Positions 1 through 9,658 of a stretch of 53,331 bases of DNA are shown here, piece by piece. The stretch's first letter is position 1, and every line of letters begins with the position of its first letter. The notes beneath the pieces are model-generated. The model was not told the origin of the DNA. It was given only the letters and a program-made list of their open reading frames with translations, and searched no databases. The DNA comes from an uncultured Verrucomicrobia subdivision 3 bacterium. GTDB taxonomy: Bacteria > Verrucomicrobiota > Verrucomicrobiia > Limisphaerales > UBA11358. The stretch spans positions 1 to 53,331 of the forward strand of contig CAIQEI010000079.1 in NCBI GenBank assembly GCA_903870815.1. The letters are read 5' to 3'. A program made the translations under genes and the position numbers.

Positions 1-1252
1 AGTTGCGTTTGCTCAACACTTTTTTTTCGTATGTTTTCACTTCCGTGAGCCAGTGGTCGCCGACCGGAACGCCTTTGCTCTCGCAGTAATAATCCCAGAC
101 CGCGCCGAAGGGCAGCGTCTTGGCTTCTTCCTGCAACGCGAGGCGCGTGGTGAAATCGCCCGCCGCCTCCGCCGTGCGGATGAGCGGCGTTTCCAGCAGC
201 GCGATGAGCAGCGCGCGGATCATGTTGCGCGTGCCGATGGTCCACGCGGCGACGCGGTTGATGCTCGCGTCAAAATAATCCAGCCCGATATGGACGCGCT
301 TTTCAAAGCCGTTCGCCGTGATTTCGCGCGCGATGGCCAGCAGGTCGTCATTCAATATAACCACATGGTCGCTGTCCCAGCGGACGCCGCGGCTGACGTG
401 CAGCAAAATCTTCGGCATGAACTGCAGCACGCTGGAAATCTTGTCGGAGATGCTCTCCGTGGGATGATAATGGCCGGCGTCGAGCGTCAGCAGCTTCTTC
501 CGGCTGACCGCGTAGCCGAGATAAAATTCGTGGGAGCCGACCACGTAGCTTTCGCTGCCGATGCCGAACAGCTTCGGCTCAACGGCATCGAGGTTCAGTT
601 TCGGCGAGATGGGTTTCTTGAAAATGGCATCCAGCGATTCCGCTAGCCGGGCGCGCGGACCGACACGGTCGGCGGGCGTGTCTTTCATGCCGTCGGGAAT
701 CCACACGTTCGTCACGCAGGTTTTGCCGAGCGCCTGGCCCATCGCCGCGCCGATTTCGCGGCTGCGGATGCAATGCTCGATCCAGAATTTGCGAATGCCC
801 TTGTCCGCGTGCGACAACGTGAAACCGTCGGCGGCCTTGGGATGCGAGAAACACGTCGGATTGAAGTCGAGGCCGAGGCCATTTTTCCTGGCCCAGGCAA
901 TCCAGTTCTTGAAATGCTCCGGCGCAACGGCGTCGCGGTCCACCTGCTTGCCGCCGAACTCGCCGTAGAAGGCGTGAAGATTCAGCCGGTGTTTGCCGGG
1001 AATGAGCGAATAGGCTTTTTCCAAATCAGCGCGCAACTCGTCCGGCGTGCGGGCCTTGCCGGGATAATTGCCGGTGGCGACCAATCCGCCACCGAGCGTG
1101 CCGCCGAAGTTTTCAAACCCGCCCACGTCGTCGCCCTGCCAGCAGTGCAGCGAGATGGGGATTTGCGACAGGGTTTTCAGCGCGCGGTCAACGTCCACGC
1201 CCAGCCCGGCGTAGCGCTCTTGGGCCAGTGAAAAGGATTTGGCGGTGCTCAT
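1..1252 (-). CDS. rhaA: L-rhamnose isomerase (3' end truncated by window edge)
   Basis: Minus-strand reading frame open from ATG at 1252 to base 1 ([47 protein letters not shown]...[16 protein letters not shown]...[29 protein letters not shown]). Not in the ORF track because the stop lies outside the window. Confidence 0.9.
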   Translation of the reverse strand, partial: MSTAKSFSLAQERYAGLGVDVDRALKTLSQIPISLHCWQGDDVGGFENFGGTLGGGLVATGNYPGKARTPDELRADLEKAYSLIPGKHRLNLHAFYGEFGGKQVDRDAVAPEHFKNWIAWARKNGLGLDFNPTCFSHPKAADGFTLSHADKGIRKFWIEHCIRSREIGAAMGQALGKTCVTNVWIPDGMKDTPADRVGPRARLAESLDAIFKKPISPKLNLDAVEPKLFGIGSESYVVGSHEFYLGYAVSRKKLLTLDAGHYHPTESISDKISSVLQFMPKILLHVSRGVRWDSDHVVILNDDLLAIAREITANGFEKRVHIGLDYFDASINRVAAWTIGTRNMIRALLIALLETPLIRTAEAAGDFTTRLALQEEAKTLPFGAVWDYYCESKGVPVGDHWLTEVKTYEKKVLSKRN

Positions 1253-1455
1253 GAGTAAAACAGGAAATTTTGTCGCGACACATTATCGGAAAGCAGGCGC
1301 GGTGCAAGCAATCACTATGGCTGGCCACCGTGTCGCTGGCTGAGGCTGGCCGGCCACTGCCGAAAACCATTGAAAATCAAGCAATGCAGGCTTTTCTTTT
1401 GCGCGGATTGCTATATGATCCGCCTGTCAGACGCAAACCAAAATCTAATTATCCC

Positions 1456-3036
1456 ATGGGCAAACTATTTCTCGGACTTGATTCCAGCACCCAGGGCCTG
1501 AGCGCGGTGGTCATAGACCTTGACGCGCGCAAGGTCGTATACGAAAAGTCGCTCAACTTCGACCAGGCGCTGCCGCAATTCAAAACCAAGAACGGCGTGC
1601 TGCCCAACCGCGACCCGCTCGTCAAACACAGTCCGCCACTGCTTTGGGCCGCCGCGCTGGATCTACTGTTCGCACAGATGAAAAAGGACAAGGTTGCGCT
1701 TGGCAAAATTCTCGCCGTCAGCGGTTGCGGTCAGCAGCACGGCTCCGTTTACCTCAATGAAAAGGCCGGGGAAGTGCTCGCCACTCTCGATCCCAAGAAA
1801 TCCCTGGTGGAAAACCTCGACGGCGTGTTTGCGCGCAAGACTTCGCCCATCTGGATGGATTCCTCCACCGCAAAAGAATGCGCCGAAATCCGCAAAAAGC
1901 TAGGCGGCATCAAGTTCACCGCCTCCCGCACCGGCTCGGACACGTTCGAGCGCTTCACCGGTCCACAGGTCCGGAAGTTTTACAAAACCGAGCCAAAAGC
2001 CTACGAGAAGACCGCCGGCATCGCGCTCGTCAGCTCCTTCATGGCGTCGCTGCTCGCCGGTAAAATCGCGCCGATTGATTTCGGCGACGGCGCGGGGACA
2101 AACTTGATGGACATCCGCCGGAAAAACTGGAACCACGACGCCCTCAAGGCCACCGCGCCCAGCCTCGCGAAAAAACTTCCGCTGCTTGCGCCGTCCGGCC
2201 ACGTCATTGGCCCGGTCAGCGCCTATTTCGTCACCAAGTACGGCCTGAATCCCGAGGCGCTGGCCACCGTGTGGACCGGCGACAACCCGGCGAGCGCCAT
2301 CGGCCTCGGCCTCATCAAATCGGGCCAGGCTGCCATCAGCCTCGGCACCAGCGACACCTTTTTCGGCACGATGGCGGAGTGCCACACCGACGAGAACGGC
2401 GAGGGCCATGTCTTCGGCTCGCCGACCGGCGGCTACCTGACGCTCATCTGTTTCAAAAACGGCTCGCTCGCCCGCGAAAAAATCCGCGAGCTGTACAAAA
2501 TCTCCGACTGGAAAAAATTCGGCGACCTCGTCGCCCAGACCCCGCCCGGCAACGACGGCGCCATCCTGCTGCCGTGGTTCGAGGCCGAGATTGTTCCGCG
2601 CACCGTCACGACCGGCATCCGCCGCTTTGACCTCGACGAGAAAAATGCGGCCGCCAATTGCCGGGCCGTTTTCGAGGCGCAGATGCTGTCCATGCGGCTG
2701 CACTCGCAGTGGATGCAGGTGGCGACGGAAAAAATCCTGGTCACCGGCGGCGCCGCGAGCAACCAAACCCTGCTGCAGATTCTGGCCGACGTGATGAACT
2801 GCCGCGTGCTGCGGATCGAAGTCTCCAAAAGCGCCGCCCTTGGGGCCGCGCTCCAGGCCGCGCACGGCTGGCTGGTAGCGGCGGACAAAAACCCGGCCTG
2901 GGACAAAATCGTGGCCGGGTTCACCGCGCCCGTGCCGGGCAGCGAAATCCTGCCGGACAAAAAAACCGCCCGCATCTACGATAAACTGCTGGAGAAATAT
3001 GCTTCGTGCGAAAGCGACGCGCTGGACGGTCTTTGA
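1456..3036 (+). CDS. xylB: FGGY-family carbohydrate kinase, xylulokinase-like
   Basis: ORF 1270..3036; likely start MGKLFLGLDSSTQGLSAVVIDL at 1456. Motifs SGCGQQHGSVY, PIWMDSST, FERFTGPQ, TGDNPASAIGLG, SLGTSDTFF, VTGGAASNQ. Confidence 0.85.
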   Translation: MGKLFLGLDSSTQGLSAVVIDLDARKVVYEKSLNFDQALPQFKTKNGVLPNRDPLVKHSPPLLWAAALDLLFAQMKKDKVALGKILAVSGCGQQHGSVYLNEKAGEVLATLDPKKSLVENLDGVFARKTSPIWMDSSTAKECAEIRKKLGGIKFTASRTGSDTFERFTGPQVRKFYKTEPKAYEKTAGIALVSSFMASLLAGKIAPIDFGDGAGTNLMDIRRKNWNHDALKATAPSLAKKLPLLAPSGHVIGPVSAYFVTKYGLNPEALATVWTGDNPASAIGLGLIKSGQAAISLGTSDTFFGTMAECHTDENGEGHVFGSPTGGYLTLICFKNGSLAREKIRELYKISDWKKFGDLVAQTPPGNDGAILLPWFEAEIVPRTVTTGIRRFDLDEKNAAANCRAVFEAQMLSMRLHSQWMQVATEKILVTGGAASNQTLLQILADVMNCRVLRIEVSKSAALGAALQAAHGWLVAADKNPAWDKIVAGFTAPVPGSEILPDKKTARIYDKLLEKYASCESDALDGL

Positions 3037-3202
3037 TTTATCGCGCGCGGGCACAATCATCCGCCCGGACGGTTTTTTCCCACGGCTGGAGCAGACTTTC
3101 AGCCAGGGATTAACTTTGGATTGACAATAATCCCGCGGTCATTCCGGCTTTGGCCGCGCCGGGCTTGCAAATCCGGGCGTTTTAGCTATTTCTTGTTTCA
3201 AG

Positions 3203-4771
3203 ATGTTTCGACTCTGTGGCCTGCTGGTAATCATTGCATGTCTGCTGACCGCGCCGGTCGGCTTCGGCGCGGAGTCCGCCGAGGTGAATCTGGATTACGT
3301 AGCGCAGCGCGCCCTGGAACGCGCCCAGTCGCCCTTCCGGTCCCCGCGCGCCGACCTGCCAAAGGTGCTGGGGCAGGAAAATCTCGACTACGACAAATAC
3401 CGGCAAATCCGCTTCCGCCGCGAGCAGGCGCTCTGGACGGCGGACAACCTGCCGTTCCGGGTGGAATTTTTTCATCCGGGCTACTATTACCAGGAGCCGG
3501 TGCATGTGAACGAGTTCACGGCCACGCACACGCAACCCATCCGGTTCGTCCAGGATTTTTTCGACTACGGCAACTTGCACATCGCCAACCAGATTCCGAC
3601 GAAAATGGGCTATGCCGGTTTCCGCGTGCTGAACGAGTTGAACGCGACCAACCGCTGGGATGAACTCGGGTCGTTCCTCGGCGCGAGCTATTTCCGGCTG
3701 CTTGGCAAAAACCTGTGCTACGGCGAATCCGCCCGCGGCCTGGCGCTCGACTCCGGTGAGGGCGACCGGGGCGAGGAATTCCCCATCTTCACCGACTGGT
3801 GGCTTGGCAAACCAGAGCCGGACGACACCGAGCTGCGCCTATACGCGATCCTCGACAGCGTGAGCTGCGCCGGCGCGTATGAATTTTTTATCCGCCCGGG
3901 CGAGACGACGACGGCGAGCATCAAAGCAGTGTTGTATTTCCGCGATACCAACCTGGTCACCGCCGTGGACAAAAACCGGAGGCCGTCCAAGACCATCGGA
4001 CTTGCGCCGCTGACGAGCATGTTTTGGTTCGGCAAGGACACGGAACGGAAGTTTGACGACTACCGCACGGAGGTGCACGACAGCGATGGCCTGCTCGTCC
4101 ACATGGGCAACGGCGAAATCTTCTGGCGGCCGCTCGACAATCCGCCCGCGACCCGGCATCAGGTCTTTCACGCGCCGAACATCAGGGGCTACGGCCTGCT
4201 CCAGCGCGAACGTAATTTCGGCGCGTATCAGGACATGTTCAACCTCTACCACGAGGTGCCGAGCGTGTGGGTAGAGCCGGATGGCAACTGGGGCGATGGC
4301 GATCTGCACCTCGTCGAATTGAGCACCGGCTACGAGGGCCTGGACAACATCGTCGCGTTCTGGGATCCGAAAAACAAACCCGCGCCGCTCCAGCCGTACC
4401 GCTTCGGCTACACGCTGCACTGGGAAGGCGGGGAGGCTGACTTGCGGCGTTCGGAGAACCGCGTCGTCGCCACGCGCATCGGCCCGGACGCGCAGTTTCG
4501 CGGCGCGCGGCAGTTCGTGATTGATTTTGACGGCCCGCAACTGGATGCGATCCCGGAAAACAAGCCGCCGGTGGCCATCGTCAATTGCAGCGGCGGCGCG
4601 CACATCGCGGACGCGTTTGTGGCCCGCAACCATTTTCTCGGCACCTGGCGCGTGATCCTGAAAATGGTGCCGCCCGCGGACACCAACGCGGCCGTGGATT
4701 TGCGCTGCACCTTGCAGCAGGGGACCAACGCCGTCGGCGAAACCTGGGTGTATCAATGGAGCCCGCACTAA
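3203..4771 (+). CDS. opgG: Periplasmic glucan biosynthesis protein OpgG/MdoG family
   Basis: 522 aa with N-terminal signal peptide; NLDYDKYRQIRFRREQALW, FRVEFFHPGYYYQEPVHVNEF and RGYGLLQRERNFGAYQD are OpgG/OpgD-like. Confidence 0.88.
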   Translation: MFRLCGLLVIIACLLTAPVGFGAESAEVNLDYVAQRALERAQSPFRSPRADLPKVLGQENLDYDKYRQIRFRREQALWTADNLPFRVEFFHPGYYYQEPVHVNEFTATHTQPIRFVQDFFDYGNLHIANQIPTKMGYAGFRVLNELNATNRWDELGSFLGASYFRLLGKNLCYGESARGLALDSGEGDRGEEFPIFTDWWLGKPEPDDTELRLYAILDSVSCAGAYEFFIRPGETTTASIKAVLYFRDTNLVTAVDKNRRPSKTIGLAPLTSMFWFGKDTERKFDDYRTEVHDSDGLLVHMGNGEIFWRPLDNPPATRHQVFHAPNIRGYGLLQRERNFGAYQDMFNLYHEVPSVWVEPDGNWGDGDLHLVELSTGYEGLDNIVAFWDPKNKPAPLQPYRFGYTLHWEGGEADLRRSENRVVATRIGPDAQFRGARQFVIDFDGPQLDAIPENKPPVAIVNCSGGAHIADAFVARNHFLGTWRVILKMVPPADTNAAVDLRCTLQQGTNAVGETWVYQWSPH

Positions 4772-5379
4772 AAATCTTGACCGACGTTTCCGGCGAAATC
4801 GCTGGGCGTTCGCTGGAGGAATGGAACGCGGCCTATGTGAAGGTGGAAAACTACTTTCATGCGCTGCGCATCCGCAACAAGCCGCTGCTCGGCCAGCTCG
4901 TCCTGCGCGTGCTCGAACGCGCCCAGCGCCGCGCGCCCGCCGAACCGAACCGCAGCGCCACGGAAATCGCCGCCGAGGAGATGGATCATCTGGTCACCGG
5001 CTGGTTCGGCGAAGTACTGCAAACGTCGCCGGTCGGCAGCGAACAAACGCTTTCCACGCGCGGCCGGCTGGCGCTGCTGCTCGCCGACATGCCGGGCAAA
5101 TGGCAGGACCAGTTTCTCCGGCCCGGCCCGTGGCCGCAGGAGTTTGTCGAGGCCATGCGCGAATCCTTCTTCCGCGCCGGCCCGGATTTCCAGCTGTCCA
5201 AGATGACGCCGCGCCCGCTCGACCTCGGCCCCATCACCACGCTGACGAACCTTGGCAAGCTGCCTTATGTCCGCATGACTCTGGCATGGACCGGCTTTGC
5301 GCTGCTGCTCGTCGCCATTTTCTGGCTCACCCACGGCGGGTTTGAACAGTTAATCGGCTGGTTCCGGCAATATGACTGA
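4756..5379 (+). CDS. Hypothetical protein with C-terminal TM helix between opgG and opgH
   Basis: Start MEPALKILTDVSGEIAG at 4756 overlaps opgG by 16 nt; stop overlaps the opgH start by 8 nt. C-terminal TM MTLAWTGFALLLVAIFWLTHGGF. Confidence 0.75.
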   Translation: MEPALKILTDVSGEIAGRSLEEWNAAYVKVENYFHALRIRNKPLLGQLVLRVLERAQRRAPAEPNRSATEIAAEEMDHLVTGWFGEVLQTSPVGSEQTLSTRGRLALLLADMPGKWQDQFLRPGPWPQEFVEAMRESFFRAGPDFQLSKMTPRPLDLGPITTLTNLGKLPYVRMTLAWTGFALLLVAIFWLTHGGFEQLIGWFRQYD

Positions 5380-7516
5380 CGCGCCAGACATTTCCGTGAT
5401 GGCAGCTCCGCGGCTCCGGCGCGGCTGGCAGTTGTTCCTGTTTTTTACGTCCGCCCTCGTCCTCACCGGCGTCATTTCGATGTTGTTTGCCGATTTGCTC
5501 TGGCGCACCGGCTGGTCGGCTTCACGCACGGTGCTGTTGGTGCTGTTCATCATTTTGTTTCTGCTCACGGCCACCGGCTGCATGCACGGCGTTTATGGAT
5601 TTTTTATCCGTATCTTCGGCACACGCCGCCGCCTGACGGCCCTGAAACCGTTCCGGGAACAGACGATTGCCGGGGTCAGCACTGCCATCATCTTTCCAAT
5701 TTATAACGAGGATTCCGTCCGGGTCATTGAAGGGCTGCGCGCGACCTATGAATCGCTCGAACGAACGGGCCAGCTTGACCGTTTTGATTTTTTCATCCTG
5801 AGCGACTCGACCAACCCCGACCGCTGGGTAGAAGAGGAGGCCCGCTGGTCCGAACTGGTGCGCGACCTCGATGCGCTTGGGAAAATCTATTACCGACGCC
5901 GCCTCTTCAACGAGGAACGCAAAAGCGGCAATGTGCGCGATTTCCTCAACACCTGGGGCAAGCGCTACCGCTATTTCGTCTGCTGCGACGCCGACAGCGT
6001 GATGCGCGGCGAAACGCTGGTGGACTTGGTGAAATTGATGGAAGCGCATCCGACCGTCGGGCTGATCCAGACGGTGCCGTCGCTCGTGAACGCCGAGTCG
6101 CTGTTCGGACGCATCCAGCAGTTCGCCAACCGCCTCTACGCGCCGGTGTTCATCACCGGGCTGAATTACTGGGCGCTGGATTTCGGCAATTACTGGGGCC
6201 ACAACGCCATCATCCGGACCGAGCCGTTCATGCAGTGCTGCGACCTGCCGCAGCTGCCGGGCCGCAAACCGTTCGGCGGCCAGATCTTGAGCCACGACTT
6301 TGTCGAGGCCGCGCTGATGCTCCGCGAAAATTGGGAAGTCTGGCTCGCTTACGATCTCGAGGGCAGCTACGAGGAAGCCCCGCAAGCGCTCATTGAGAAC
6401 GCCCAGCGCGAACGCCGCTGGTGCCAGGGCAACTTGCAGCACGGCCTCGTGCTGTTCGCCAAAGGCCTGCGCGGGGTCAGCCGGATGCACCTGATTCTCG
6501 GTATTTTCGGCTATCTTTCCGGCCCGCTCTGGCTGGCGTTCCTGCTCGGCTTTAGCTGGATTTTCTGGTACCAGAAATTCACCGGACTTTCCAATATCAC
6601 CCTGCCGTCGCTGCTGGGCGACTGGAGCGGCACGGCGGAGGCATTCCTGGTCTTCCTGATCTGCATGTTCGTCATTATGCTGCCGAAATTTCTGTCGCTC
6701 ATTGATCTCGCCAATGATTGGCCGCGCCGGAAACTGTTTGGCGGCTTGCTGAACGCCACCGGCGGCGTGATATGCGAAACGATATTCTCCACGCTGCACG
6801 CGCCGCTGCTGATGCTCTGGCATACCCGTTTTGTGGTGACTAACCTCGCCGGCATCAGCGTCGGCTGGACGACGCAAAAACGCACCGCCGATGGCACCGA
6901 CTGGCTTTATGCCGCGCAACGGCACTGGGGCCACACGCTCATCGGTGTGGTTTGGGGGTGGTTCACCTGGAAGCTGGATCCCGGCTTGTTCTGGTGGTTC
7001 ACGCCGGTGCTCGCGGGCATGGTGTTTTCGGTGCCATTGAGCGTGTTGACCAGCCGCCGGAGCCTCGGCGCATGGGCCCGAAGCGCCGGACTATTTTTGA
7101 CGCCGGAAGAAACCCGGCCGCCGGTGGAACTCGTTTCTTTGCGTTCACGGATGAAAATCCACGAGTTGACGGAAGACGATTCACCGCGCTGCCGGGTTCA
7201 CGCCGGCCTGGCGACCGCCGTACTCGATCCCTATGTGAATGCCATTCACGTGACGCTGCTGCGCGAGAAACAATTGAATCCGGTTTATGCGGAACATCTC
7301 GCCCGGATCGGCGCGGGCACGGACGCCGTGCGCGAGCTGGGCGAAAAACTCCTCGCCGGCGGGCCGGAAAAACTGACGCCGGCGGAGCGCCTGGCCGTAA
7401 TGGCCGACCAGCGCGCGATGGTATGGCTGCACCAGCAGACGTGGCTGCGACCGGAGGAAAAACTCGCCCCCTGGTGGAAGGCGATGATCCGTGAATTCAG
7501 CCAGCGGGATAATTAA
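5372..7516 (+). CDS. opgH: Glucans biosynthesis glucosyltransferase MdoH/OpgH
   Basis: 714 aa; GT2 signatures YNEDSVRVIEGLRATYESL, FILSDSTNPD, CCDADSVMRGETLVDLVKLMEAHP, YWGHNAIIRTEPF, SHDFVEAALM, RRWCQGNLQH, multiple TMs. Confidence 0.93.
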   Translation: MTDAPDISVMAAPRLRRGWQLFLFFTSALVLTGVISMLFADLLWRTGWSASRTVLLVLFIILFLLTATGCMHGVYGFFIRIFGTRRRLTALKPFREQTIAGVSTAIIFPIYNEDSVRVIEGLRATYESLERTGQLDRFDFFILSDSTNPDRWVEEEARWSELVRDLDALGKIYYRRRLFNEERKSGNVRDFLNTWGKRYRYFVCCDADSVMRGETLVDLVKLMEAHPTVGLIQTVPSLVNAESLFGRIQQFANRLYAPVFITGLNYWALDFGNYWGHNAIIRTEPFMQCCDLPQLPGRKPFGGQILSHDFVEAALMLRENWEVWLAYDLEGSYEEAPQALIENAQRERRWCQGNLQHGLVLFAKGLRGVSRMHLILGIFGYLSGPLWLAFLLGFSWIFWYQKFTGLSNITLPSLLGDWSGTAEAFLVFLICMFVIMLPKFLSLIDLANDWPRRKLFGGLLNATGGVICETIFSTLHAPLLMLWHTRFVVTNLAGISVGWTTQKRTADGTDWLYAAQRHWGHTLIGVVWGWFTWKLDPGLFWWFTPVLAGMVFSVPLSVLTSRRSLGAWARSAGLFLTPEETRPPVELVSLRSRMKIHELTEDDSPRCRVHAGLATAVLDPYVNAIHVTLLREKQLNPVYAEHLARIGAGTDAVRELGEKLLAGGPEKLTPAERLAVMADQRAMVWLHQQTWLRPEEKLAPWWKAMIREFSQRDN

Positions 7517-8661
7517 AGCAACTCAACCACGCGCTGTAATTCGGCGTCGGTGTTGTAAAAGTGAGGGGAGAGGCGGAGGTAATGCCGCCCCTGCCGGTCG
7601 GCGCGCAATGAGGCGATCACGCCGGCCTCCGCCAGCTTCTGGTGCAGGTCCGCAAGATTTTTCCCCGACGCATAAAACGAAGTTATGCCACTGAAGTGCT
7701 CGGGTTTCACTTCGGCATTCAGAACGGTGTAGCCCTTCGCTTGGATAGCCGGCACCAGCCGCGCGCGTTTGCGCAGCAATTCGGCGGCAATGTTGGCCAC
7801 GCCAATCTCCAGCGCCAGTTCCATCGCTGAGAGCAGGCCGGTCAAGCCAATGAGGTTGTGCGTACCGGCCTCGAACTTGGCCGCGCCGCTGCGGAACTCG
7901 ATCGATGCCTGCGCAACGAAATCCGGATTGCGCACATTGTGCCAGCCGTAAATGGGCGGATTCAATTTCTCCTGCAAATCTTTTTTTACGTAAAGCAGGC
8001 CCGCGCCGCACGGGCCAAGCAGCCATTTGTGCGAATCGGCGGCGAGAAAATCCACGTTCTCCACGGTCGTTGGAAACGCGCCCAGGGTCTGGATGGCGTC
8101 GAGACAGAATAGAATTCCGCGTTCGCGCAGAAATTTGCCGATGGCGTCATGTTCCAGCCGGTGGCCGCTGATGAAATGATTCGAGGCGAGGGCAACCAGC
8201 CGGGTGTTTTCGTCCACCTGCCCCATCACGTCCACCTGGCGAATGACGCCGAGGCCGCGCGTATTTAGCAGGCGGACTTTTACCCCCTGGTCCGCCAGCG
8301 CCATCCAGGGATAGACATTGGATGGATAATCATCATGATAAATCAGGATGTTGTCGCCCTTGCGAAAATCCAACCCGGCGGCGACCAGGCTCAACGCAAG
8401 CGATGTCGGGCCGACCAGCGAGACTTCGTCCGGCTCGCAGTTGAGCAATTTGGCGCCAGCCTTCCGCGCGTCCGAAATCTTGTGCATCACGAAGGCTTCC
8501 TGGTCGCCGAGCATGCCGCCGTTGGCGCAATCAATCATGGCCTGCGCGACCCGGCGCGGCAGCGCGCAGACGCCGGCGTGGGCGAGAAAGATTTTGTTTT
8601 TCGTGACGGGGAATTCGTGCTGGCGCAATTCCTCGTTGGACAGAATTTCGAACAACGTCAT
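7513..8661 (-). CDS. Class V aminotransferase-fold PLP-dependent enzyme
   Basis: 382 aa; FLAHAGVCALPRRVAQAM, CLDAIQTLGAFP, FLAADSHKWLLGPCGAGLLYV (PLP lysine context). Confidence 0.85.
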   Translation of the reverse strand: MTLFEILSNEELRQHEFPVTKNKIFLAHAGVCALPRRVAQAMIDCANGGMLGDQEAFVMHKISDARKAGAKLLNCEPDEVSLVGPTSLALSLVAAGLDFRKGDNILIYHDDYPSNVYPWMALADQGVKVRLLNTRGLGVIRQVDVMGQVDENTRLVALASNHFISGHRLEHDAIGKFLRERGILFCLDAIQTLGAFPTTVENVDFLAADSHKWLLGPCGAGLLYVKKDLQEKLNPPIYGWHNVRNPDFVAQASIEFRSGAAKFEAGTHNLIGLTGLLSAMELALEIGVANIAAELLRKRARLVPAIQAKGYTVLNAEVKPEHFSGITSFYASGKNLADLHQKLAEAGVIASLRADRQGRHYLRLSPHFYNTDAELQRVVELL

Positions 8662-8732
8662 GCGGTGAAGTTAGCGCAAAAAGAAAAACGGCAAAGCGGG
8701 AAAAAACGCCTTGCCGGTGCGGGCGAAAAATT

Positions 8733-9065
8733 TCAGGCGGTGGCGCGGTCCAGGCTGGCTTTCAAATCGCGCTTGCTCTTGGCGCCGACCATCTGCTCGG
8801 CAACCTGGCCGTTTTTGATGACCAGCAGCGTCGGAATCGCGCGGACGCCAAACTGCGCGGCGAGGCCCTGATGCTCGTCAATGTTGACCTTGCCGATTTT
8901 GACCTTGCCCTGATATTCGGTGGCAAGTTCGTCCAGCACGGGCGCAATCATCTTGCACGGGCCGCACCACTCAGCCCAGAAATCCACCAGCACCGGGGTG
9001 CCGGATTTCAAGACTTCGGTTTCAAAATTGTCCTGCGTGAGGGTGACGATGAGAGGTGAGGCCAT
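8733..9065 (-). CDS. trxA: Thioredoxin
   Basis: 110 aa with [19 protein letters not shown] and [13 protein letters not shown]. Confidence 0.96.
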   Translation of the reverse strand: MASPLIVTLTQDNFETEVLKSGTPVLVDFWAEWCGPCKMIAPVLDELATEYQGKVKIGKVNIDEHQGLAAQFGVRAIPTLLVIKNGQVAEQMVGAKSKRDLKASLDRATA

Positions 9066-9068
9066 AAT

Positions 9069-9554
9069 TCAATTCAACTGGAGAAAGTTTTCGACGGTGT
9101 TTTTCAAGGTGAGGAAAACCCAGACCACTCCGCCAACGGCGGCGAGGCTGGCGACGGCGGCGGAGAAAATCAGGACCCGGTCCAGCGTTTTGATCGCCGG
9201 CGCGGCGGCCGCAACGTTTGATCGCTGCGCGGATGCCGAGCGCTGGGCCGCGGGCGCAGCGGGAGCGGCACCGGGCTTCGGTGCGGCGACGGGCGCGGCG
9301 GCGGCGGCGGTTCTCAAAGCGGAAGCCGGAGCGGCGGCGGCCGGAGCGGCACTAACCGGACTGGGTGCTCCGGTGGGGCCGCCGGGCGGAAGCGTCGGCA
9401 GCTTGATGGTCGGGGCGGCCGTCGGCTTGGGCGGGAGGTTAATGCGGACCGTTTCTTTTTTGGGTTGCACCTTGCCGGTCTCTTTTTTCGGCGGCGGCAC
9501 CGCACCAGTTGGTACTGGCGTTGACGCGGGATTGCTCGGAGGGATGTCAGCCAT
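9069..9554 (-). CDS. Pro/Ala/Lys-rich disordered protein with C-terminal TM (tail-anchor-like)
   Basis: 161 aa low-complexity cytosolic part followed by LIFSAAVASLAAVGGVVWVFLTL; 3 nt from trxA. Confidence 0.65.
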   Translation of the reverse strand: MADIPPSNPASTPVPTGAVPPPKKETGKVQPKKETVRINLPPKPTAAPTIKLPTLPPGGPTGAPSPVSAAPAAAAPASALRTAAAAAPVAAPKPGAAPAAPAAQRSASAQRSNVAAAAPAIKTLDRVLIFSAAVASLAAVGGVVWVFLTLKNTVENFLQLN

Positions 9555-9658
9555 AATGTCTGCGGGTCAAGATAAACCGGTCGGGGATGCTGTCAATTTT
9601 AATTCCCAACGAAAACTCGGAAGGCGCTTTGCCTGAGGGCCGGTCGGCAATATCCGGA

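Noticed and set aside
1900-3060. 386-aa minus-strand ORF opposite the xylulokinase gene
   Set aside because: Antisense shadow ORF with no recognisable domain.
5522-6934. 470-aa minus-strand ORF opposite opgH
   Set aside because: Antisense shadow ORF; the plus frame encodes OpgH with conserved motifs.
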